NCBI GenBank assembly: GCA_900542005.1
Contig: UQLW01000005.1
Span: forward strand, 45,579 to 109,578
Origin: an uncultured Eubacteriales bacterium
GTDB lineage: Bacteria; Bacillota; Clostridia; Christensenellales; UMGS416
Reading direction: 5' to 3'
DNA length: 64,000 bases
Below are positions 58,940 to 64,000 of this stretch, one piece after another; position 1 is the stretch's first letter, and each line of letters opens with the position of its first letter. The position numbers and the translations under genes were made by a program. Under the pieces are notes generated by a model. The model searched no databases. It had not been told where the DNA came from and saw only the letters and a program-made list of their open reading frames with translations.

Positions 58940-58977
58940 AAGCCCTCCGCATCCCTATAGATGCGGAGGGCTTGTTA
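58940..58977. terminator. bidirectional terminator between hflX and lexA
   Basis: AAGCCCTCCGCAT pairs perfectly with ATGCGGAGGGCTT. On the minus strand TTTTAC follows, suiting lexA; on the plus strand the tract is poorer. Confidence 0.8.
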
Positions 58978-59004
58978 GTTATGATAAAATAGAAGGGAGG
59001 GCGC

Positions 59005-59628
59005 CTACTGAAAGGTACGGATCAACCCAATGACCTTTCCGGCAATATGGACATCATCTGCGATAATGGGTTCCATAGTGGCGTTCTCAGGCTGTAAGCG
59101 AAAGTGGCCATCCTCTTTAAAAAAGCGTTTAACGGTGGCTGTTGTTTCGGTTTCCAGCAGCGCAACCACAATGTCCCCATTATCGGCTGTTTCCTGACGG
59201 CGAACCAAGATTAAATCCCCATCCAGGATACCGATGTCGATCATGGATTCACCGGAAACCCGCAAAAGAAAGGTTTCTTCGTGGTGTACAAGGCTTTGCG
59301 GCAGAGGAAGATATTCTTCGATGTTTTCCGTGGCAAGGATCGGTTGACCAGCAGCGACATAGCCTACAACGGGCACGGCGGCAACCTTGGATCGGATCTC
59401 CGACTCAGGATCCAATACTTCAATAGCTCGGGGCAGGGAAGGATCCCTACGGATTAATCCCTTCTTTTCCAAACGGGCAAGGTAACCATGGGCGGTAGAG
59501 GTGGAGCGCAGGCCGACAGATTTACAGATATCGCGTACCGAGGGAGGATAGCCTACTTTATTGATGTGTTCTTTAATATATTCAAAAACCTGCTGCTGCT
59601 TCGTGGTTAATTCATCGAATTCACTCAT
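59005..59628 (-). CDS. lexA: SOS repressor LexA (207 aa)
   Basis: Represses the DNA damage regulon and cleaves itself when RecA filaments form. The N-terminal winged helix (TTKQQQVFEYIKEHINKVGYPPSVRDICKSVGLRSTSTAHGYLARLEKKGLIRRD) is followed by the cleavage site Ala-Gly in GYVAAGQP, the catalytic serine in VSGESMIDIGI and the catalytic lysine in TATVKRF. Start ATG 59628 has AAAGGAG 9 bp upstream; the TTG at 59637 is too close to that site. A LexA box overlaps its own promoter, so autoregulation is expected. Confidence 0.96.
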   Translation of the reverse strand: MSEFDELTTKQQQVFEYIKEHINKVGYPPSVRDICKSVGLRSTSTAHGYLARLEKKGLIRRDPSLPRAIEVLDPESEIRSKVAAVPVVGYVAAGQPILATENIEEYLPLPQSLVHHEETFLLRVSGESMIDIGILDGDLILVRRQETADNGDIVVALLETETTATVKRFFKEDGHFRLQPENATMEPIIADDVHIAGKVIGLIRTFQ

Positions 59629-59649
59629 GTCGCTCAACTCCTTTATTGC

Positions 59650-59688
59650 ATTATAGCACAGCCCTGGGAAAAAATAAACAAATGTTCT
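59650..59688 (-). promoter_or_regulatory. lexA promoter with LexA operator
   Basis: On the minus strand a perfect TATAAT (59650-59655), preceded by TG, has TTTATT 17 bp upstream. Directly at the -35 edge lies AGAACATTTGTTTA (59675-59688), matching the LexA core GAAC-N4-GTTY. The same box is 19 bp upstream of the divergent gene at 59707. Confidence 0.8.
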
Positions 59689-59706
59689 TGAGAAAGAAGG
59701 AAAAAC

Positions 59707-59946
59707 ATGAAAAAGGTATGTATTCTGGATGAAAATAAGCTATGTACAGATTGTGGAGAATGCAATCGCTGCGATCTTGATCCCCATAAAATATGTGATA
59801 ACTGCATGAAATGCATCCAGACCAGCGATGCGGAGTATTGTGAGATTTTGATCGATGATATCAGCAAACCCGATCCGGAGATGACACAAATGCTGCGGCA
59901 GATTCTAGGCAAAAAGAAGGATGGAGATGAAAAAAAGACCAACTAA
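59707..59946 (+). CDS. cysteine-rich small protein divergent from lexA (79 aa)
   Basis: A small soluble protein with nine cysteines, eight of them in two clusters: CTDCGECNRC (residues 13-22) and CDNCMKC (30-36), plus C5 and C45. The spacing suggests two zinc or iron-sulfur sites. The C-terminal half is acidic then basic and looks flexible. I recall similar conserved proteins beside lexA in Clostridia without assigned function. It starts 19 bp from the LexA box and could be under SOS control. The start follows AAGAAGGAAAA. Its last 4 bases overlap the end of the convergent recombinase gene. Confidence 0.75.
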   Translation: MKKVCILDENKLCTDCGECNRCDLDPHKICDNCMKCIQTSDAEYCEILIDDISKPDPEMTQMLRQILGKKKDGDEKKTN

Positions 59947-61070
59947 TTTGTAGCGTCATCCGATGCGGGAGAAGGTGCTGCAGGGTTTGGCGAAATCTTT
60001 TTGGGATGAAGCTCTGTGACTTCAGCGGCCATCTTTCGCTTATCTTCGCTCATATCCGCATAATGCCGCCGTGTTACATTAACGTCTTTATGACCCAGAA
60101 CATCCGCTACAAGATAGATATCGCCTGTCTTTTGATAGAGGGAAGTGCCAAAGGTACTGCGCAGCTTATGGGGGGTGATATGTTTGACAGGCGCTGCAAT
60201 ATGGGCATACTTTTTGACCAGCATCTGAACAGAACGCTGGGAGATACGCCTGTTTTGAAGCGATAGGAAAAAGGCATCCTCGTGACCGGGGAGCGGCGTC
60301 AGGGATTCACGGATGCGGCGGTACGCCTGCAGCGCCGTTAGAACTTCCCTGTTGAAATATAGGATGGCTTCATTGCCGCCTTTGCGGATAATACGAAACC
60401 GGCGCTGTGACCAGTCGATGTCGCTTAGATTGATACCGACACATTCGCTTACTCGGATACCGGTCCCCAGCATAAGCGATATTATGGCTACATCGCGTTC
60501 GTGGGTGGAAAGAGCATATTGCATTTGGCGGTGCGTCAGCTGATCCGGCTTCTCCAGCGTATCGAACAGCCTTTCGACCTCATCGGTTTCCAGGCGGACG
60601 ATGGCTTTTTCAGGAATCTTGGGAACCTCAATCAAATCGGCTGGATTCTGCTTGATATACATATGCTTAAACAGAAAGCGGAAGAATACGCGGATTGCGA
60701 CAAGTTTACGCTTTTTCCCTGAATTACCATTCTGGCGCTGCTTTTCATAACGCATAACCGTTTCGTTGGATCCGGATCTGCTGGTGGCATGAATGACCTG
60801 CGTATATGAATTAAGATATTCCAGATACATGTTGATATGTCTTGACTGGATTCGAGCAATATCCTCGACGGTAAATTCTGCTACCGGCTTATCAAAGGAA
60901 TAGATATTGGTGGCTATGTAGGTGAAAAAGGTCCTAAGATCGTAAGCGTAATTCAGACGTGTCAGGGCTGTTGTGCGCGGCTCGATATCCATAAAAAAGT
61001 CAAAGCAGACTTCGGGAAGCTGAACTAATACTTTGCGGATTTTTTCTGTCATATTAGGTGATGCGTTCAA
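59943..61070 (-). CDS. tyrosine recombinase, XerC/D-like (375 aa)
   Basis: A DNA strand-exchange enzyme. An N-terminal SAM-like DNA-binding domain (about 15-160) is followed by the catalytic domain with Arg (GTGIRVSECVG), Lys (RKGGNEAILYF), HxxR (HKLRSTFGTSL), His (LGHKDVNVTRRHY) and the nucleophile Tyr in RHYADMS, so all active-site residues are present. It is longer than XerC/XerD (about 300), with an extended N-terminus. TTG 61070 follows AAAGGGGG; ATG 61052 is the alternative. No phage genes surround it, and a 34-bp inverted repeat lies just upstream, so it may act on that site. It is placed between lexA and rnhA. Confidence 0.9.
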   Translation of the reverse strand: MNASPNMTEKIRKVLVQLPEVCFDFFMDIEPRTTALTRLNYAYDLRTFFTYIATNIYSFDKPVAEFTVEDIARIQSRHINMYLEYLNSYTQVIHATSRSGSNETVMRYEKQRQNGNSGKKRKLVAIRVFFRFLFKHMYIKQNPADLIEVPKIPEKAIVRLETDEVERLFDTLEKPDQLTHRQMQYALSTHERDVAIISLMLGTGIRVSECVGINLSDIDWSQRRFRIIRKGGNEAILYFNREVLTALQAYRRIRESLTPLPGHEDAFFLSLQNRRISQRSVQMLVKKYAHIAAPVKHITPHKLRSTFGTSLYQKTGDIYLVADVLGHKDVNVTRRHYADMSEDKRKMAAEVTELHPKKISPNPAAPSPASDDATN

Positions 61071-61090
61071 TTGTAAGGCCCCCTTTGCAT

Positions 61091-61124
61091 AACACTTCGT
61101 AAAACCTGCGTTTTGCGAAGTGTT
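61091..61124. repeat. 34-bp loxP-like inverted repeat beside the recombinase gene
   Basis: Arms of 13 bp, AACACTTCGTAAA and TTTGCGAAGTGTT (one mismatch between them), flank an 8-bp center ACCTGCGT; the palindrome can also be read as 15-bp arms with a 4-bp center. It lies between the rnhA stop codon, which it touches, and the recombinase start. No T-tract follows on either strand, so it is unlikely to be a terminator. Recombination site, recombinase operator or RNA hairpin are the options. Confidence 0.6.
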
Positions 61125-61614
61125 AAATTCCCTCCTCTACTTGGTTTTTTAAGCGTTCTTGGCCTGTCTGGCGGTCCTTTAGGTATTGCGTGACCTGCGC
61201 TCTGGCCAATTGGTCGCAGCGATTGTTATAGGGATTATCCGCATGTCCTTTTACCTTAACCCATTGGATCTGATGTTGGCCAATGGAGAGCAGCAGCTGA
61301 TTCCAAAGATCCTGATTTTCCACAGGCTGCTTTGAGGCATTACGCCAACCGTTGCGTTGCCAATTCCGAATCCATCCCTTTTGGAAAGCGTTAATCAAAT
61401 AGGCGCTGTCAGAAAACAGCGTTATGCTGCAGGGTTCCTTTAGCGCCCGCAGGCCCTGAATTGCAGCAAAAATTTCCATCCGGTTATTGGTGGTTTCTTC
61501 AGAAAAGCCGCTGAGTTCCTTTTCATACTCACCATATTTCAGCACAACCCCCCAGCCGCCCGGCCCAGGATTATAGGAGCATGCCCCGTCGGTATACATA
61601 ATAATTTCCTTCAT
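61123..61614 (-). CDS. rnhA: ribonuclease HI (163 aa)
   Basis: Degrades the RNA strand of RNA-DNA hybrids. The catalytic carboxylates are in YTDGACSYNPGPGGWG (Asp), NNRMEIFAAIQGL (Glu), LFSDSAYLIN (Asp) and VKGHADNPYNNRCDQLA (His/Asp). The protein is of normal length with a short charged tail. The start follows AAGGAATCATT and lies 9 bp after the proC stop, so the two are one operon. The stop codon touches the 34-bp inverted repeat. Confidence 0.95.
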   Translation of the reverse strand: MKEIIMYTDGACSYNPGPGGWGVVLKYGEYEKELSGFSEETTNNRMEIFAAIQGLRALKEPCSITLFSDSAYLINAFQKGWIRNWQRNGWRNASKQPVENQDLWNQLLLSIGQHQIQWVKVKGHADNPYNNRCDQLARAQVTQYLKDRQTGQERLKNQVEEGI

Positions 61615-61623
61615 AATGATTCC

Positions 61624-62421
61624 TTACATTCGCTGTGATTTTTCAAAGCAGGCGGTAACGGCCTCAATAACCGTGGCTATAAATCGATTTTGCTCCAGGG
61701 AATACACGGCTTCGATCGTTGTGCCCCCTGGCGTGCATACATCGTCTTTTAGATCGTTTGGCGATTGATGGGTATGCTTGACCATTTCAGCGGCGCCCAA
61801 TACAGTTTGTACCGCTAATTTGCGGGCGATGGTTTTGGGTAATCCATGCAATACGCCTCCCTGTGTCATGGCGTCGATGAACATGTAAACATAGGCGGGA
61901 CCGCTGCCACTGATCGCCGTAACGATATCAAATTGAGCTTCACTTAATTCGACAACTTCGCCACATGCCTCGAAAGCTTGTTTGGCTAGGGCATACTCCT
62001 CCGGCGTCAGGGTATATTCGGAGGCCATCGCCGACATTGCGGAGGATACTTTTGCCGCAGTGTTGGGCATCACGCGCAGCAAGCGGCTATCAGGCAGAAG
62101 GCTGGATAGCTTTGCGTAGCTCCAGCCAGCAATGATGGAAACAACCGCCTTATTCCGCCAACAGGCTGCGGTTTCGTCGATTATCTGCTGCAGCTGATAG
62201 GGCTTTACCGCCAGGAAGATCATATCGCAGCTTTTGATCATTTCTTCTGCGGATTCGGTAACGGATAATGCAGGATAGGCTGCTTGAAGCGCCTCCCTGC
62301 GGGCTGCATTTATTTCCGCGACTATGATGTTATGGCTGGACGATATTGTACTATGGTTGATCAGGCCGCTCAGTATGGCTTCCGCCATGGTACCTCCGCC
62401 TAAAAATCCAATTTTATACAT
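61624..62421 (-). CDS. proC: pyrroline-5-carboxylate reductase (265 aa)
   Basis: Last step of proline synthesis, reducing pyrroline-5-carboxylate with NAD(P)H. The Rossmann loop is GFLGGGTMAEAIL, followed by DMIFLAVKPYQL, VSIIAGWSY, RVMPNTAAKVSSAMSAM and the conserved C-terminal ITAISGSGPAYVYMFIDAMTQGG and TPGGTTIEAV. Start ATG 62421 has AGGAGA upstream; the ORF extends 11 codons further without a site. It is the first gene of the proC-rnhA unit. Confidence 0.95.
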   Translation of the reverse strand: MYKIGFLGGGTMAEAILSGLINHSTISSSHNIIVAEINAARREALQAAYPALSVTESAEEMIKSCDMIFLAVKPYQLQQIIDETAACWRNKAVVSIIAGWSYAKLSSLLPDSRLLRVMPNTAAKVSSAMSAMASEYTLTPEEYALAKQAFEACGEVVELSEAQFDIVTAISGSGPAYVYMFIDAMTQGGVLHGLPKTIARKLAVQTVLGAAEMVKHTHQSPNDLKDDVCTPGGTTIEAVYSLEQNRFIATVIEAVTACFEKSQRM

Positions 62422-62527
62422 ACTTTTTCTCCTGAATCCATGATGTGATTTCATTCAAGCTATATTATACATGATACCCTTGTGTTTTATCAATTGAAAA
62501 TATCAGACTGGATTTACGACATTCTTC

Positions 62528-62557
62528 TTGACAGGAGCTGGTTATATCATATATAAT
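62528..62557 (+). promoter_or_regulatory. promoter of tRNA-Trp
   Basis: TTGACA (62528-62533) and TATAAT (62552-62557) with 18-bp spacing, 19 bp before the tRNA. Confidence 0.85.
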
Positions 62558-62576
62558 AATTAAGTCAGGCACGCTT

Positions 62577-62651
62577 AGGGGAGTGGCTCAATGGTAGAGC
62601 AGCGGTCTCCAAAACCGCGGGTTGCGTGTTCGAATCGCGTCTCCCCTGCCA
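62577..62651 (+). tRNA. tRNA-Trp (anticodon CCA)
   Basis: A full cloverleaf: acceptor arms AGGGGAG (62577-62583) and CTCCCCT (62641-62647), anticodon stem GCGGT/ACCGC with loop CTCCAAA (anticodon CCA at 62609-62611), a T-arm with GTTCGAATC, discriminator G and an encoded CCA end. Confidence 0.96.
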
Positions 62652-62778
62652 AACCGCATGAATGATCGCCATAGGCAGATCAGGATGCGGTTTTTTATAT
62701 TATGAATTTTTCGCTTGCGCCAGTGATACGCATGAAAAGACCTGTCAGCGGATAGTCTATCATTATCAGGAGGCAGGC

Positions 62779-63291
62779 ATGAAAAAAATAGTAATTTGGG
62801 AAATTATAGGTGCGATTTGTATTGCAGCTTTTGGCGCATTGCTTCATTTTGCCTATGTATATAGCGGATACAATATCTGGGTTGGCCTTTTTGCTCCGGT
62901 GAATGAAAGCGTGTGGGAGCACCTAAAATTGTTATATTTTCCTTCTGTGCTGGCGGTCGGTATTGAATATCTCATCTGGGGAAGAAAAATCGCTGGATAC
63001 ATCTACGCCAAAGCGAAAAGTATACTGCTGGGGCTTACCTGGATGGTTGTGTTCTTCTATACTTACACGGGTATCTTGGGAGCGCATTATTTGTGGTTAG
63101 ATATCGTGTCTTTTCTTGTGGCTGTTGCAATACAGCCCTTCACTGTTATGCATGTGATGAAAGGACGGCAGCCCGTTTCATGGCCCCGCCTTGCCGGCTC
63201 CTTACTTGCTCTGGCGGCCTTGGCGGCACTCTTTTGTTGGTTCACCCTGTCGCCCCCGTCAATCGGCATCTTCGCGGACCCGCAAAAATAG
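62779..63291 (+). CDS. DUF6512-type membrane protein (170 aa)
   Basis: A five-helix membrane protein of unknown function. The family-like segment is GALLHFAYVYSGYNIWVGLFAPVNESVWEHLKLLYFPSVL, followed by helices at about 85-105, 110-130 and 145-165. No catalytic motif is apparent. The start at 62779 follows AGGAGGCAGGC; the longer frame from 62662 begins inside the sequence after the tRNA and is not needed. It is possibly expressed by read-through from the tRNA-Trp promoter. Confidence 0.75.
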   Translation: MKKIVIWEIIGAICIAAFGALLHFAYVYSGYNIWVGLFAPVNESVWEHLKLLYFPSVLAVGIEYLIWGRKIAGYIYAKAKSILLGLTWMVVFFYTYTGILGAHYLWLDIVSFLVAVAIQPFTVMHVMKGRQPVSWPRLAGSLLALAALAALFCWFTLSPPSIGIFADPQK

Positions 63292-63304
63292 AATTAGCTG
63301 CCTC

Positions 63305-63333
63305 TTGACAATAATGGTAGACCCTGGTATAAT
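63305..63333 (+). promoter_or_regulatory. promoter of the tRNA-Ser pair
   Basis: A consensus TTGACA (63305-63310) and TATAAT (63328-63333) with 17-bp spacing. Confidence 0.9.
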
Positions 63334-63357
63334 AAATTTTGTTTCTGGGCGCCATAA

Positions 63358-63446
63358 GGAGAGATGTCCGAGTGGTTGAAGGAGCTGGTCTTGAAAACCA
63401 GTGATGCTGAAAGGCACCGTGGGTTCGAATCCCACTCTCTCCGCCA
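63358..63446 (+). tRNA. tRNA-Ser (anticodon TGA)
   Basis: Class II tRNA with a long variable arm. Acceptor arms GGAGAGA and TCTCTCC, anticodon stem CTGGT/ACCAG with loop CTTGAAA (TGA at 63392-63394), T-arm GTTCGAATC, discriminator G and encoded CCA. Confidence 0.96.
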
Positions 63447-63487
63447 ATCAGTTTCCGCCCATGCATAATTGCATATTCTGTATATTC

Positions 63488-63575
63488 GGAGAAGTACTCA
63501 AGTGGCCGAAGAGGCGCCCCTGCTAAGGGTGTAGGTCGGGAAACCGGCGCGAGGGTTCAAATCCCTCTTTCTCCG
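63488..63575 (+). tRNA. tRNA-Ser (anticodon GCT)
   Basis: Class II tRNA with a long variable arm. Acceptor arms GGAGAAG and TTTCTCC (one G-U pair), anticodon loop CTGCTAA (GCT at 63522-63524), T-arm GAGGG/CCCTC. Unlike its neighbour it lacks an encoded CCA. It probably shares the promoter at 63305. Confidence 0.95.
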
Positions 63576-63636
63576 TTTGGTGCCTATGCACTAAAATGTA
63601 TTATCAAAATGAATTAAAAAAAGATTCAAAAAAGTG

Positions 63637-63665
63637 TTGACAAACGAAGATACACGTGATAATAT
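63637..63665 (+). promoter_or_regulatory. rRNA operon promoter P1
   Basis: TTGACA (63637-63642) and TAATAT (63660-63665), 17-bp spacing, in a very AT-rich stretch. Confidence 0.85.
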
Positions 63666-63731
63666 ATTAAAGCTGATTCGAAACAAGCGAAAGTTTGAAA
63701 AGAATCACAAAAAAATAAAACAAAAAAGTTC

Positions 63732-63760
63732 TTGACAAACAGAAAACAACATGATAAAAT
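63732..63760 (+). promoter_or_regulatory. rRNA operon promoter P2
   Basis: TTGACA (63732-63737) and TAAAAT (63755-63760), 17-bp spacing, exactly 95 bp downstream of P1 and in a similar local sequence. The leader beyond it (63770-63950) holds CAAAGAACCTTGATAATTAA, and the hairpins GCATCT/AGATGC and GTCACATTTAATGTGAC near 63860-63900, likely for antitermination and processing. Confidence 0.85.
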
Positions 63761-63950
63761 ATCAGAGTTGCTTCTGGAGAAAAGAAACAACAAAGAACCT
63801 TGATAATTAAACAATAGACAACAACCTTGAAAATTTCTTAAGAGAAGATTTTTTAAGAACAGCATCTAAAAGATGCACCCGTCACATTTAATGTGACAGA
63901 CAGTAAAAGGGATGAATTAGCTAGTAGTTAATTCTGACCGGAACGAACAC

Positions 63951-64000
<50 letters not shown>

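Noticed and set aside
59943..61070. The recombinase as part of a prophage or integrative element
   Set aside because: Its neighbours (lexA, rnhA, proC) are housekeeping genes, no phage or conjugation genes occur, and no flanking direct repeats that would mark attachment sites are visible.
61091..61124. The 34-bp palindrome as a simple terminator of rnhA
   Set aside because: No T-tract follows on the minus strand (the arm is followed by ATGCAAAGG), so intrinsic termination is unlikely; kept as a repeat of unknown function.
63626..63865. 79-codon minus-strand frame in the rRNA leader
   Set aside because: It covers the tandem rRNA promoters; the Phe/Leu-rich translation is an artefact of A-rich leader DNA.

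Overview
The window looks like chromosome of a spore-forming, strictly anaerobic Firmicute of class Clostridia, probably a gut-type organism. The reasons are an uninterrupted late-sporulation sigma factor (sigK), a SCIFF peptide with its radical-SAM maturase, a glycine T-box in front of glyQS, a rubredoxin-rubrerythrin, a clostridial-type HflX, and Gram-positive LexA boxes, ribosome binding sites and -10/-35 promoters. The DNA is GC-rich by eye, except for promoters and the rRNA leader. I cannot name a genus. I see no insertion sequence, prophage or CRISPR array.

Layout. 1-0.6 kb: start of glyQS (minus strand) behind a T-box leader. 0.6-9.8 kb: housekeeping run of RNase J, MltG, a metallophosphoesterase, SigK, DNA polymerase IV (with a probable LexA site) and a small partner gene, then an alanine/sodium symporter and a GNAT protein with a ParB-like tail. 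9.9-11.9 kb: a DUF4838 protein. 12.0-14.8 kb: an extracytosolic flavin module (FMN-binding lipoprotein, ApbE flavinyltransferase, NusG-II protein, Gx-transporter). 14.9-17.6 kb: SCIFF locus (TIGR04086 membrane protein, ScfA, ScfB, hexapeptide-repeat protein). 17.6-24.6 kb: SecDF, RecJ, Rel.

24.6-31.5 kb (all minus strand): an unusual flavin redox operon. It holds a MerR regulator, a flavin reductase, two flavodoxin-type lipoproteins (one fused to a SUMF1 domain), a carboxymuconolactone decarboxylase-cupin protein, a cytoplasmic flavodoxin, an FMN reductase and a DUF4405 cytochrome-like membrane protein, with a LysR regulator upstream. Together with the 12-15 kb module it suggests that the cell invests in flavin electron carriers outside the cytoplasm.

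31.8-34.6 kb: a DUF4870-like membrane protein, a PocR-AraC regulator and an orphan corrinoid protein. 34.6-45.5 kb: one ten-gene transcription unit with start/stop overlaps: membrane protein, processive family-2 glycosyltransferase, a membrane-anchored beta-helix plus leucine-rich-repeat protein, a DHHW/AlgJ-like protein with a broken catalytic motif, a multi-span membrane protein, VTC polyphosphate-polymerase domain, DUF4956, CotH kinase, UDP-GlcNAc 2-epimerase and a glycosidase-like protein. I read it as a cell-surface polysaccharide system of a type I do not recognise; it is the best candidate here for something undescribed.

45.6-54.6 kb: an unknown protein, a DEAD-box helicase, rubrerythrin, a UxuB-like dehydrogenase with a cytoplasmic GH28 enzyme (uronate catabolism), then DUF2232-rplI-dnaB. 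54.9-64 kb: an EF-G paralogue with altered GTPase motifs, HflX with an N-terminal JAMM-like metal motif, lexA with its operator, a cysteine-rich small protein, a tyrosine recombinase beside a 34-bp loxP-like inverted repeat, rnhA, proC, tRNA-Trp, a DUF6512 protein, two tRNA-Ser genes, and tandem promoters leading into a 16S rRNA gene cut by the window edge.
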